Source: Streptomyces sp. FIT100 (GTDB lineage: Bacteria > Actinomycetota > Actinomycetes > Streptomycetales > Streptomycetaceae). From it: a stretch of DNA of 64,000 nt. A model generated the notes under the pieces. That model had not been told where the DNA came from. It worked only from the letters and a program-made list of their open reading frames with translations, and ran no database searches. The translations under genes were made by a program, and so were the position numbers. The stretch's first letter is position 1. Every line of letters begins with the position of its first letter. Positions 8,049-16,122 of the stretch are shown in pieces. The stretch covers positions 2,848,026 through 2,912,025 of the forward strand of contig NZ_CP075715.1 of the NCBI RefSeq assembly GCF_024584805.1. The letters run 5' to 3'.

Positions 8049-8939
8049 TCACCGGGGGCGCATCGAGGCGAGCTTCCCCCACACCACGAGCCGGTACTTC
8101 GACGTGTACTCGGGCGTGCACGTGGTGAGCGTCAGGTAGTAGCCGGGCTCGCTGTACCCGTACCCCGGCTTCACCGCGCTCCGCGGCACGGCGGCGATCA
8201 CCCCGCCGTCGCGGGCTGAGGTCTGCGGCAGCGCCCGGTCCACGAGATAGGTGAAAACGGCCTCCCGTGTCTCGACCACGATCTTGTCGCCGCGGCGGAG
8301 CCGGTTGATGTACCGGAACGGTTCACCGTGCGTGTTGCGGTGCCCGGCGACCGCGAAGTTCCCGGCCTGCCCGGGCTGCGCGGTGCGCGGATAGTGCCCG
8401 ACGTACCCCTTGTCCAGTACGCCCCGTTTCGCAATTCCCTGGGCCACGGGTGCGACGACGCCGATGCGGGGGATGCGGAGGACGGCGTACGCCTGGTCCC
8501 AGCGGGGGGCGGTGCGGCCGGCGGAGGAACCCCGGGGCGGGGCAGCGCTCTCCTGCGCGGCCTCAGAGCCATCGGGAACCTCAGGAACCTCAAGGCCGCC
8601 GACACCACTCTCGCCGGTCGCCTCTCCCTCTCCCTCTCCCTCGTCCTCCCCGCCCCACTCCTGCTCCAGGGCCTGCACCTGCTGCTTGGCATCGGCCTTG
8701 GCCTGCTGGTTGGTCCACCACAGCTGATGCACGACGAGCAGCAGCACGACGACCCCCAGGGTCACCGCAAGCTCGGCGGTCACCCACAACCCGCGTACGA
8801 GCGCGACGCGACGGCGGACTCCCCGCCGGCCTCCCCGCCGCTGCACGACCACGGGTACCCGATCCCGCGTCCGCTCGCGCAGCCGCTCCTGTAACCGATG
8901 CCGTATTCGCTCCCGTATCCGCTCGCGCACGGCCCGCAC
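8049..8939 (-). CDS. Class E sortase
   Basis: A membrane-anchored transpeptidase that links surface proteins carrying an LAxTG-type signal to peptidoglycan. One N-terminal transmembrane helix (about 52-75, TAELAVTLGVVVLLLVVHQLWW) is followed by an acidic Glu/Gly-rich linker and the sortase barrel. Catalytic residues are visible: His200 (AVAGHRNTHGEPF), Cys274 (TLTTCTPEYTSKYR) and Arg283. The N-terminus is odd: residues 1-27 are almost only Arg, Glu and Ile/Leu in a five-residue rhythm (RERIRERIRHRLQERL). The true start may be downstream, as many class E sortases begin close to the helix. Confidence 0.88.
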   Translation of the reverse strand: MRAVRERIRERIRHRLQERLRERTRDRVPVVVQRRGGRRGVRRRVALVRGLWVTAELAVTLGVVVLLLVVHQLWWTNQQAKADAKQQVQALEQEWGGEDEGEGEGEATGESGVGGLEVPEVPDGSEAAQESAAPPRGSSAGRTAPRWDQAYAVLRIPRIGVVAPVAQGIAKRGVLDKGYVGHYPRTAQPGQAGNFAVAGHRNTHGEPFRYINRLRRGDKIVVETREAVFTYLVDRALPQTSARDGGVIAAVPRSAVKPGYGYSEPGYYLTLTTCTPEYTSKYRLVVWGKLASMRPR

Positions 8940-9005
8940 GATAAGGCCGGCCTCTCCAACTCACCAGGCCCCTGCGCGGCCCCGTACAGCAGTACGGTGT
9001 GCTGC

Positions 9006-10010
9006 ATGCGCCCCGACACGCCTGCCGACCACACCGCCGAAGCCGAGCGCCTGCTGCGCACCGCGGAGCAGTACCCGGAGGACCGTGAACCGCTGCTGCT
9101 CCAGGCCGCGGCCCATCTGGAACTCGCGGGCGACCGTGCCCGCGCGACCGGCCTGTACGACCGCCTCATCGCCGACGCCCCCGAGAGCCCTCATCTGATC
9201 AAGGCGCTGCAGGCGGCGAACCTGTGGGAGTACGGCCACGAGGCCGAGGCCCGCGCGCTCATCGACGGCATCCGCGCGGCCGGCCCGTCCGACGCGGCCC
9301 CCTGGGAGATCGTCGCCGAGACCCTTGAGGCCCACGACGAGCTCGACGCCGCCCACGACACCTTCACCACGGCCGTCACCCGCCTCGTCGACCCCGACGA
9401 GGAGATCCCCTACGCCGCCCAGACCCTCCTCAGCGGCCGCCACCGCGTCCGCCGTCTCCTGGCCCTCCCCCACGACTCCTGGGACGCCCTGGCCGACCGC
9501 CTCCACACGGCCGCCGTCCCCCTCGACGAGCTCCACGACCCCAAGCGCCTGTGGTCCCTCGGCTCCTCCGACCCCACGGAACTCCGCGCCGAAATCGCCC
9601 GCCTCCGCACCGAGCTGGGCACCTACCGCGCGGCCCTCTCCCGCCCCTTCCCGGTGGCGGTCCTGCACTGGACCACCCCCGAGCTCACCGAACTCCTCGC
9701 CGCGTACCCCTCCCTCTCCACGGAGTACCCGACCCACGAGACCCACCTCACGGCCATCGAGTCCGCCCTCCGCGACCTCGCCTCCACCGGCACCGGCAAC
9801 CTGGGCATCGTCACGGGCACGGTCCCCTCCTACGAGGCTTTCGCCGCCTCCGAGGCCACCTCCCCCTCCGACCCGGGCCTGCTCCCCCAGTACGCGACAA
9901 CCCTCGCGGCCCGCGGCAAGGCGGTCCCGTGGCCCCCGGCGAAGGGGGCACCGTGCTGGTGCGGGTCGGGGACGGCGTACCGGGACTGTCATGGGGCGGG
10001 GCGGGACTGA
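9006..10010 (+). CDS. SEC-C motif protein with TPR-like helical repeats
   Basis: A 334-residue cytoplasmic protein. The N-terminal 150 residues read as TPR-like helix pairs (AEAERLLRTAEQYPEDREPLLLQAAAHLELAGDRARATGLYDRLIADAPES). The last 20 residues form the SEC-C zinc motif CWCGSGTAYRDCH, the same C-terminal motif found in SecA, which binds zinc and partner proteins. Function unknown; roles in chaperone targeting have been proposed for such proteins. The ATG at 9006 is chosen because the 36 residues before it in the open frame overlap the divergent sortase coding region and look non-coding. Confidence 0.78.
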   Translation: MRPDTPADHTAEAERLLRTAEQYPEDREPLLLQAAAHLELAGDRARATGLYDRLIADAPESPHLIKALQAANLWEYGHEAEARALIDGIRAAGPSDAAPWEIVAETLEAHDELDAAHDTFTTAVTRLVDPDEEIPYAAQTLLSGRHRVRRLLALPHDSWDALADRLHTAAVPLDELHDPKRLWSLGSSDPTELRAEIARLRTELGTYRAALSRPFPVAVLHWTTPELTELLAAYPSLSTEYPTHETHLTAIESALRDLASTGTGNLGIVTGTVPSYEAFAASEATSPSDPGLLPQYATTLAARGKAVPWPPAKGAPCWCGSGTAYRDCHGAGRD

Positions 10011-10048
10011 CGGCCAGCCAGTTCCTGAAGTGCCATCTTTATGCCACC

Positions 10049-10066
10049 GTGATCGATGACGATCAC
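10049..10066. promoter_or_regulatory. Inverted repeat upstream of the SRA-HNH gene
   Basis: GTGATCG at 10049-10055 and CGATCAC at 10060-10066 are separated by four bases. The hairpin or operator lies 22 bp before the nuclease start. It may end the SEC-C transcript or control the nuclease gene; the sequence does not decide. Confidence 0.35.
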
Positions 10067-10087
10067 TTGGGGTCCTAACATGACCTG

Positions 10088-11059
10088 ATGGCGGCAGAAC
10101 GAACCATTGGACACATAGACGGCGTCATACCGGGCGAGGTATTCCATCGGCGCGCCGATGTCTTTGCGGCAAAGCTTCACGGCGACATGGTGCGCGGCAT
10201 CTCCAAGTACAGCGACAAGGACGGGCGCACAGTCGGGGACGCCATCGTTCTCAATGGTGGGTATGAGGACGATGACGACCGCTGGACGCGGATCCGTTAT
10301 ACAGGAGCATCACCTGAGGCGGAGCGCGAGCGTGCGACTAGTCGAGTACTTAAGGACCAGAGCTGGGAGTACGAGGATAACGCCGCCCTGAAGCTGAGCT
10401 TTGAGCGGAAATACTCGGTTCGAATTATCCGTGGCCCCAAGGGCGATCGACGGTACTCACTCCGCGACGATTACAGGTACGACGGGTTGTACGTGATCAC
10501 AGCTATCCGGACTGCCGTGTCCAAGACGCCGGCACCGGATGGCTCACAGATCAAGATCTGTCAGTTCGACCTTGAGCGGTTGCCGGATACCCAGCAAGAG
10601 CTAACCGAGGTCGAACAGCACGTTGCTGAGATGCTCGAGTTCGACACGGCAGAGAAGTTCCCCGAGACGCGAACCACGCAGGTGCAGCGCCTGGTTCGAG
10701 ACGCCGCTGCCGCGCGGCGGATCAAGGACCTCTACGAGGGCCAGTGCCAGGTGTGCCGAACACGCCTTGTCGGAGGGGACGGGCGAACCTACAGCGAAGG
10801 AGCGCACGTCCGTCCGCTCGGAAAACCCCACGATGGCCCCGATGTTGAACGGAACATCCTCTGCCTGTGCCCTAACTGCCATGTAAGGCTGGACACCGGG
10901 GCGATTTCCATCGCCGAGGACTGGACCGTCATCGATCGCTCGACCGATTCCGCGACTGTCACACCACGCAAACTCTGGGTAAAGAAGCAGCATGGGTTGC
11001 ATCCTGACCATCTCAGCTACCACCTCAATTGGTGGAACAGAGAATTGAGCGGCCAGTAG
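10088..11059 (+). CDS. SRA/YDG-domain HNH endonuclease (probable modification-dependent restriction enzyme)
   Basis: A 323-residue two-domain protein. Residues about 6-165 form an SRA/YDG domain (GHIDGVIPGEVFHRRADVFAAKLH, then GRTVGDAIVLNGGYEDDDD and YDGLYVIT), a fold that flips modified cytosines out of DNA. Residues about 215-270 form an HNH nuclease with zinc cysteines C220/C223 and C261/C264, the candidate catalytic His240 (EGAHVRPLG) and Asn256. Together these resemble the SRA-HNH type IV-like enzymes (McrA relatives) that cut 5-methyl- or 5-hydroxymethylcytosine DNA and defend against modified phages or foreign methylated DNA. GC content and codon use (GTA, CTA, ATT, CGA) are clearly lower in GC than neighbours, suggesting horizontal transfer. 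No methyltransferase is adjacent, as expected for a modification-dependent enzyme. Confidence 0.87.
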   Translation: MAAERTIGHIDGVIPGEVFHRRADVFAAKLHGDMVRGISKYSDKDGRTVGDAIVLNGGYEDDDDRWTRIRYTGASPEAERERATSRVLKDQSWEYEDNAALKLSFERKYSVRIIRGPKGDRRYSLRDDYRYDGLYVITAIRTAVSKTPAPDGSQIKICQFDLERLPDTQQELTEVEQHVAEMLEFDTAEKFPETRTTQVQRLVRDAAAARRIKDLYEGQCQVCRTRLVGGDGRTYSEGAHVRPLGKPHDGPDVERNILCLCPNCHVRLDTGAISIAEDWTVIDRSTDSATVTPRKLWVKKQHGLHPDHLSYHLNWWNRELSGQ

Positions 11060-11132
11060 GCGTGTGCGCCGCTCTCAGCATAGAGTCTGAGGACCGTCCG
11101 AGAATCTCGCCCTGCGGTCTGGGCCCGGTGGC

Positions 11133-11792
11133 ATGATCAAGGGTGTGACCAGTGAATGCACCCCGCCCGGCGCCAAGCGGCGCGTCCTGTTCGATGTCGA
11201 TGGCACGTTGATCGACGCGGTGGACAACCAGCGGCGGGTCTGGCACGCATGGGCCAGGCGGTTCGGGCACGACCCCGATGAGGTCTATCGGGTGGCGCTG
11301 CGGACGAGGCCGATGGAGACCTTCGCGGAGGTCGTTCCGGGCCGCGATCCGGGCGAGTGTCTGGCGGTGTTGCACGAGCTGGAGGACGAGGACGTCCGGT
11401 CCGGTGTCTATGCGGCGTTCGACGGGGCTGCGGAGCTTCTGTCCGGGCTGCCGCAGGGGTCGTGGGCGTTGGTGACGTCGAACTATGAGCACCGGGTGCG
11501 GGGACGGTTCGAGCGGACCGGTTTGCCCGCTCCGGGGCTGGTGGTGGACGCCGCCGCGGTCGACGAGGGCAAGCCGTCTCCCATGCCCTACCTCCGGGCC
11601 GCCGCGCTGCTCGGTGTGGAGCCGCGCGAGTGTCTGGTCATCGAGGACGCGCCGTCGGGGGTGCAGTCCGGACTGCGTGCCGGAATGACGGTGTGGGGGG
11701 TCAACGCTCCTGCTGCGGTCAGCGGTGTACACCGCCATTTCGGGAGCCTGCGCGAGGCTGTGCAGGACATTCTCGCCTTCGCGTCGAGGTGA
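11133..11792 (+). CDS. HAD-superfamily (subfamily IA) sugar-phosphatase-like hydrolase
   Basis: A 219-residue haloacid-dehalogenase phosphatase. Motif I is VLFDVDGTLIDAV (nucleophile and acid Asp pair), motif II ALVTSNYEHRV (Ser/Thr), motif III the Lys of DEGKPSPMPY, and motif IV CLVIEDAPSGVQSGLRAGMTVWGV. A helical cap lies between motifs I and II, as in beta-phosphoglucomutase-like and 2-deoxyglucose-6-phosphate-like phosphatases. The substrate is probably a small phosphosugar, but is not determined. It stands alone between the low-GC nuclease and a secreted protein gene. Confidence 0.87.
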   Translation: MIKGVTSECTPPGAKRRVLFDVDGTLIDAVDNQRRVWHAWARRFGHDPDEVYRVALRTRPMETFAEVVPGRDPGECLAVLHELEDEDVRSGVYAAFDGAAELLSGLPQGSWALVTSNYEHRVRGRFERTGLPAPGLVVDAAAVDEGKPSPMPYLRAAALLGVEPRECLVIEDAPSGVQSGLRAGMTVWGVNAPAAVSGVHRHFGSLREAVQDILAFASR

Positions 11793-11954
11793 CGGCGTCA
11801 CCCTGTGCGGTGGTGGGTCCCTGGGGGCGGTCGTAGCGTCGATACAGGAGCAACGTTGAGTGGAGGTCGGCTGAGCCGCCCCGCGCGTGCCGCAGAGCCG
11901 CAGATCGCGCCGCGCGGCGGGTAGGTGTACTCGACGAGACAGCTGGGAGCAGAT

Positions 11955-12443
11955 ATGCAGAGACACAAGCTGAGGACAGCGGGGCTGTTTTATGTCGCCA
12001 TGTCGCTCGCAGTAGCCGCCGTACCGGCGTCCGCATCCGCGTCCGCCTCCTCTTCCGCTTCCGTACCTGCTTCCGCGCCGCCTTCCGCGGCTGCGCAGCC
12101 GCGCGCCGGCGTCGTGGTCATCGACTGCTTCTCGAAGCCGCAGGTGCGTCCCGAGAAGTACCTGATCGCCTGCGGGGACGGCAACAGCGGCCTCACCGAG
12201 CTCAAGTGGAGGGACTGGGGGCGCAGTGTCGCCAGGGGCTCGGGGCTGAACGTGGTGAACGACTGCAAGCCCAACTGCGCGGCCGGCAAGTTCCACTCCT
12301 ACCCGGTGGAGGTCGCGTTCGAGCGGCCGGCGCCGTGGCCGAAGAATCCTGAGCAGCGGCGTTACACGCACCTGCGCCTCGTCTTCAAGGACAAGAAGCC
12401 CGAGCATCTCGAGCAGGACGTGACCTACCGGCTGTGGCCCTGA
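11955..12443 (+). CDS. Small secreted protein of unknown function
   Basis: A 162-residue exported protein. The Sec signal peptide is visible (basic MQRHKLR, hydrophobic GLFYVAMSLAVAAV, cleavage near ASA), followed by a 30-residue Ser/Ala/Pro-rich linker. The mature domain contains three or four cysteines (IDCFSKPQ, IACGDGNSG, NDCKPNCAAGK) that may form disulfides. I do not recognise a named family with certainty; such proteins are common in Streptomyces. The ATG at 11955 is preceded by GGGAG; a GTG at 11925 in the same frame lacks a good ribosome site. Confidence 0.7.
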   Translation: MQRHKLRTAGLFYVAMSLAVAAVPASASASASSSASVPASAPPSAAAQPRAGVVVIDCFSKPQVRPEKYLIACGDGNSGLTELKWRDWGRSVARGSGLNVVNDCKPNCAAGKFHSYPVEVAFERPAPWPKNPEQRRYTHLRLVFKDKKPEHLEQDVTYRLWP

Positions 12444-12503
12444 CGGTCCGACCGCGACGCGTCGCCCCCGGTCCCCGGCCGGGGGCTCGTACGATCAGGC
12501 CCC

Positions 12504-12785
12504 ATGGTGCGCAAGCGCGTGGTCGTGACGGGGCTGGTCCAGGGCGTGTACTACCGGGACACGTGCAGGCGCGTGGCCCGGGAGTACGGGGTGGCCGGGT
12601 GGGTGCGGAACCTCGCCGACGGGAGCGTGGAGGCGGTGTTCGAGGGGGAGCCGGACGGCGTCGAGACGCTGGTGCGGTGGGCGGGTCAGGGGCCGCCGAC
12701 CGCCGTGGTGCGTGAGGTCGAGGTGCGGGAGGAGGAGCCCGAGGGGCTCGAAGGCTTCGAGGTACGAAGCACCGCGGCAACGTAA
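12504..12785 (+). CDS. acyP: Acylphosphatase
   Basis: A 93-residue cytoplasmic enzyme that hydrolyses acyl phosphates such as acetyl phosphate. The signature is complete: GLVQGVYYRD with phosphate-binding Arg18, and GWVRNLADGSVEAVFEG with catalytic Asn36. The length matches the family (about 90-100). The gene lies 60 bp after the secreted-protein gene, and its stop codon leads directly into a 9-bp tandem repeat array. Confidence 0.93.
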   Translation: MVRKRVVVTGLVQGVYYRDTCRRVAREYGVAGWVRNLADGSVEAVFEGEPDGVETLVRWAGQGPPTAVVREVEVREEEPEGLEGFEVRSTAAT

Positions 12786-12846
12786 GGCCATCAGGCCCGT
12801 GAGGCCTGTGAGGCCCGTCAGGCCCGTCAGGCCCGTCAGGCCATGA
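12785..12846. repeat. 9-bp tandem repeat directly after acyP stop
   Basis: About seven units of AGGCCCGTC (variants AGGCCTGTG, AGGCCATC) begin at the last base of the acyP stop codon and continue to 12846. The array lies between acyP and the convergent DUF1876 gene. It is non-coding on both strands. Confidence 0.8.
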
Positions 12847-12897
12847 GAAGTGGGGACCGGGCGCGGGCCCGGCCCCCAAGGGCGGTGCGGTGCGGCA

Positions 12898-13161
12898 TCA
12901 CATGGCGATGTCGGCCGGTTTGTGGGTGTGGCCCTCGACGTCGGCCGCGGCGCGGTCGACGAGTTCATGGGCCAGGTTCGAACACGCTCGGGCGGCGGCG
13001 AGTTCCTCGCCTATCTTGGCGTCCGGGGTGTCGCCCGGGCTGCGCCTTGCGATTCCCTTCCCCTCGACGCCGGGAGCGTCCGGGCCGCTCAGGGACGCCG
13101 TGCAGGCGGTACGGGTCCCGTCTTCCTCGAACGACAAGTCGATGTTCCAGTGCTGCGTCAT
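12898..13161 (-). CDS. DUF1876 domain protein
   Basis: An 87-residue protein that is almost entirely one DUF1876 domain: TQHWNIDLSFEEDGTRTACTASL, then a GIARRSPGDTPDAKIGEELAAARACSNLAHELVDRAA helix. This actinobacterial family has a double-stranded-RNA-binding-like fold and often appears with stress or dormancy genes, but its role is unknown. It is followed 64 bp upstream on the same strand by an SRPBCC protein gene and may be co-transcribed with it. Confidence 0.85.
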   Translation of the reverse strand: MTQHWNIDLSFEEDGTRTACTASLSGPDAPGVEGKGIARRSPGDTPDAKIGEELAAARACSNLAHELVDRAAADVEGHTHKPADIAM

Positions 13162-13225
13162 GACGGATCACCTTCGCCGTACGGTTCCGTCAGCCCCGGC
13201 GCGCGGGGCGTGGGTGGGGTGGTTG

Positions 13226-13669
13226 CTATCTGCCGGGCTGTGCCTGTTCCACCAGGTCCTTGAAGTGGTGGAGATCCTCCCGGACGGTCCGTTCGATGGC
13301 GGAGGACTGGGCAAACCCCTTGGGGCCCCCGAAGGCGTCATGTGCCTCGCTGGGGTCGTATTCCATGCGGACCTGCACCCTGGTGTGGCTCGCGTCGATC
13401 GGGAGGAGCGAGACGGAGCCGCTGAGGTGCGGGGTGTCCGTGGTCCTCCACGTCATGGTCTCGTTGGGCCGGAGATCATCGGTGCTGGCGTCGATTCCGC
13501 GTACGGTGCCGCCCCTGGTCTCCAGGTCCATATGGAGGCCCGACGCACCCTCGCGCCGGGCTTCGCGGACTCCTCCGACGAAACGTGGATAGTCCTCGAC
13601 CTGGTGCAGGTGGTCCCAGACCACGTCACCGGGTGCCGTGATGTCGATCTGTTCTTCGAGATTGGGCAT
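13226..13669 (-). CDS. SRPBCC-family (START-like) protein
   Basis: A 147-residue protein with the SRPBCC helix-grip fold. It opens with the family start NLEEQIDITAPGDVVWDHLHQVEDYPRFVGGV and ends with the long C-terminal helix SAIERTVREDLHHFKDLVEQ. These polyketide-cyclase/dehydrase-like proteins bind hydrophobic ligands in a deep pocket. In this size class they are often general lipid- or coenzyme-binding proteins and not antibiotic cyclases. GGGAGACCGCC precedes the ATG. Confidence 0.83.
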   Translation of the reverse strand: MPNLEEQIDITAPGDVVWDHLHQVEDYPRFVGGVREARREGASGLHMDLETRGGTVRGIDASTDDLRPNETMTWRTTDTPHLSGSVSLLPIDASHTRVQVRMEYDPSEAHDAFGGPKGFAQSSAIERTVREDLHHFKDLVEQAQPGR

Positions 13670-13873
13670 GGCGGTCTCCCTGCTGCCTGTCTCTGTTTCC
13701 AGGGTGCGTTCCGCGGCGCTTCACCGCAACGGATCCGGACCGACCACGACCTAGACACACACTGTGCACATTGTCATCACAAATGAACGACTTCCGGACT
13801 TCCGAGCCCTTCGCCGCCGGGGGCCTGCCACCATCGGCTCCCTCTTGAACGGCGCGATTCCCAAGGGGGCCCC

Positions 13874-14764
13874 GTGAGAAGGAGATTGCTCGTCGAGACG
13901 CGCACGCGCACGGTGGGTGCGGTGGGTGCGGTGGGTGCGCTGGGCGCGGTGCTGATCATGGCGCTCGCGGGATGCGGGACCGGCGACGGCGGTACGGCCG
14001 ATGGGGACACCAAGGCGGTGGCCGGGAGCAGCTCGCCGACGCCCGCGTCCGCGTCTCCGTCCCCGTCCGCACCCCCTCCGGCGCCCGCGTGGACGCTTCG
14101 GCTCGTCGACGACGAGGAAGCGGCCGACGCCGGGAAGCGGCTGGTCGTCGACGTACTGGCCAATGACACCGCGACCGGGGGCGCGGGATCCGGGGCGGGC
14201 GCGTCCGCACAGCCCCTGACCAGCGCGCTTCTGGCCACGGACTACAACCTCACCGTCGACACCGCTCCGGCGCACGGCACCGCCGAGATCGACGGCGGCG
14301 GACGGATCGCGTACACGCCGGAGAGCGGGTACGACGGCGAGGACGAGTTCACGTACCGGGTGAGCCCGGACGACCCGGAGGTGGCGGGCGGCACCGCCGT
14401 CGTACGGATCACGGTGACCGCGCCCGCACCCGCATCCGCCGCTCCCGAGCCCCCCGCCGGCGTCCACTACCGGAACTGCGACGCCGTCCGCGCGGCCGGG
14501 GCGGCTCCGCTGCACCGCGGGGACCCGGGGTACGGCGGACACCTCGACCGTGACGGGGACGGGGTGGCATGCGAGCCCTCCAGCGGCGGGTCCAGCGGGT
14601 CCGGCGGGTCCGGGAGCAGCAGCGGCTCCGGGGGCGGCGGAGGCAGTACGTACTACGAGAACTGCGCCGCGGCCCGCGCCGCCGGAGCCGCGCCCGTACG
14701 CCTCGGTGACCCCGGATACGGGCGGCACCTCGATCGCGACGGCGACGGCGTCGCCTGCGAGTGA
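13874..14764 (+). CDS. Lipoprotein with Ig-like cadherin domain and two Excalibur calcium-binding motifs
   Basis: A 296-residue secreted lipoprotein. The GTG start follows AAGGGGGCCCC. A long basic and hydrophobic signal ends in the lipobox LAGC (Cys34). A Ser/Pro-rich linker leads to a bacterial Ig/cadherin-like repeat at about 75-180 (DVLANDT ... APAHGTAEIDGGGRIAYTPESGYDGEDEFTYRV). Two Excalibur domains end the protein (NCDAVRAAGAAP..DPGYGGHLDRDGDGVACE and NCAAARAAGAAP..DPGYGRHLDRDGDGVACE), each with the DxDxDGxxCE loop expected to bind calcium. A Gly/Ser spacer separates them. It is probably a cell-surface anchor or sensor protein; the biological role is unknown. Confidence 0.85.
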   Translation: MRRRLLVETRTRTVGAVGAVGALGAVLIMALAGCGTGDGGTADGDTKAVAGSSSPTPASASPSPSAPPPAPAWTLRLVDDEEAADAGKRLVVDVLANDTATGGAGSGAGASAQPLTSALLATDYNLTVDTAPAHGTAEIDGGGRIAYTPESGYDGEDEFTYRVSPDDPEVAGGTAVVRITVTAPAPASAAPEPPAGVHYRNCDAVRAAGAAPLHRGDPGYGGHLDRDGDGVACEPSSGGSSGSGGSGSSSGSGGGGGSTYYENCAAARAAGAAPVRLGDPGYGRHLDRDGDGVACE

Positions 14765-14806
14765 GAGGCGGGGACGGGGGCCGGCGTCAGGGGTGCCCGA
14801 GGAGTC

Positions 14807-15331
14807 TCAGGGAGCCTTCTGGATCAGCTGTCCGTCGGCTCCGATCACGAACCACTCGCCGTCGAGCCCCTGGCCGTTGACGTCGCCGGGCGACGCGTCG
14901 CCCACGTAGTAGTGGAGCGGCCGGCCCCCGTACGCGGCCTGCTCGGCACCCTCGCGCCTGCTGGTCCGTGTCAACAGCGAGGCGTTCACGCCGCTGCCGG
15001 CCCGGACGGCCTGGGCGGGGGTGAGGGCCGGCCAGACCGCGGTGCAGTCGGCGCCGCAGGCGCTTGCGGCACCGGGCTTGTCCCTGGTGAATCCGTACAG
15101 CGTGCGGCCGGAGTCGTCGACGAGGATCCGGCCGAACGGAGAGTCCGCGACCTCGACGGATGCGGCCGTCGCGGGAGACGTCGCGGCGGGCCCGGACGGC
15201 CCGCCGCCCGGCTCCGGCTCCGGTCCGCCGCAGGCGGTCAGCACCAGAAGCGCGAGTACCGCAGCCGCAGCCGCAGCCGGTGCCGAGAGAAGCGTGGTCG
15301 TGGTGCCCGTACGTGGACGAATGCTGCGCAT
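14807..15331 (-). CDS. COG4315-type lipoprotein with repeated YxxxxD-like motifs
   Basis: A 174-residue lipoprotein. The signal ends in the lipobox LTAC (VLALLVLTACGG). The mature part has two copies of the family motif: GRILVDDSGRTLYGFTRDKPGAASACGADCTAVWPAL near the middle and GGRPLHYYVGDASPGDVNGQGLDGEWFVIGADG near the end. Such proteins are widespread in actinobacteria and have no proven function. The start at 15331 has GGGGGGATCACC upstream; the frame remains open beyond but without family similarity. Confidence 0.82.
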   Translation of the reverse strand: MRSIRPRTGTTTTLLSAPAAAAAAVLALLVLTACGGPEPEPGGGPSGPAATSPATAASVEVADSPFGRILVDDSGRTLYGFTRDKPGAASACGADCTAVWPALTPAQAVRAGSGVNASLLTRTSRREGAEQAAYGGRPLHYYVGDASPGDVNGQGLDGEWFVIGADGQLIQKAP

Positions 15332-15569
15332 GGTGATCCCCCCGTGTGATGTGCGGGTACGCCGGCCCCCAACGCAAGGACGAGAATGCCGCACCCTCGG
15401 TTTCCGCGCGCCGCGGGCAGCGGCAATCACCGCGGCTACCGGGGGAGTTGGCCCACGCACCTGCACCCGCCGCCCGCCCTGCGCCGCCGCTCGCCTAGGC
15501 TCGACGGGCAACAGGCACGGACATGCACGACAGGCGCCGACACGCGCCGCGCACGAAAGGCGGCACACC

Positions 15570-15884
15570 ATGGCCGGCACAGCCAGCAGGATTCCGGCGG
15601 GCGCGGTCGCGGCGGGCGGCCTCATCGGGGGCTACGGAATCGCCCGCTGGACCGGGAAGCGTCCGCTCGGCGGCGTCGCCCTTGCCGCCGCGGGGGCGGT
15701 CGCGGCCCGGCAGTGGCGGCAGGACGCCGGCGGGAGGGCCGTGGCCGGGTTGAGCGCCGCGTACGTCGCCGCCTTCGCCGGATCGCATCCGCTGGCCAGG
15801 AAGCTGGGGGCCTGGCCGGCCGTCTTCACCGTGGCCGGCGGTGTGGCGCTCGCTTCATGGGCGGTCCATCGCGCCGTGCGCTGA
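15570..15884 (+). CDS. Small Ala/Gly-rich membrane protein
   Basis: A 104-residue protein with several weakly hydrophobic segments (IPAGAVAAGGLIGGYGIARW, LGGVALAAAGAVAARQW, AVAGLSAAYVAAFAGS, WPAVFTVAGGVALASWAV), so probably a four-span small membrane protein. GAAAGGCGG precedes the ATG. I do not recognise a specific family; similar proteins are annotated as hypothetical in Streptomyces. It is divergent from the COG4315 lipoprotein gene across 238 bp. Confidence 0.7.
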   Translation: MAGTASRIPAGAVAAGGLIGGYGIARWTGKRPLGGVALAAAGAVAARQWRQDAGGRAVAGLSAAYVAAFAGSHPLARKLGAWPAVFTVAGGVALASWAVHRAVR

Positions 15885-16007
15885 ACGCACGCGAAGTCCC
15901 GTACGTATCAAGAGGCAACTCCCCCTTGGAGCTGGGCGCGGAGCCGGACAGCAGGGTCCGGTACCGCGCCCAGCGCATGCGGCGAGCATGCTCCGCGGCA
16001 GGCTTGC

Positions 16008-16119
16008 GCCGGTCAGCACGTGCCGCCCCGTATGTGCCGGTCAGCACGTGCCGCCCCGTATGTGCCGGTCAGCACGTGCTCACCGGGATGTGCCGGTCAG
16101 CCCGTCCCGGTCAGCGTGC
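16008..16119. repeat. 28-bp tandem repeat array (four units) at the 3' end of the DUF445 gene
   Basis: Units starting GCCGGTCAGCACGTGCCGCC recur exactly every 28 bp at 16008, 16036, 16064 and 16092; the fourth is degenerate and grades into the last codons of the minus-strand DUF445 gene (stop at 16123). The first three units hold a CACGTG palindrome. The array lies between two convergent genes. Confidence 0.85.
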
Positions 16120-16122
16120 CCG

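Noticed and set aside
5037..8219. A 1060-residue open frame across the MFS, repeat and LamG regions
   Set aside because: It is antisense or out of frame to well-recognised genes and is Arg/Pro-rich, a result of high GC content.
16008..16119. The 28-bp array as a CRISPR
   Set aside because: The period has no unique spacers between repeats, so it is a simple tandem repeat.
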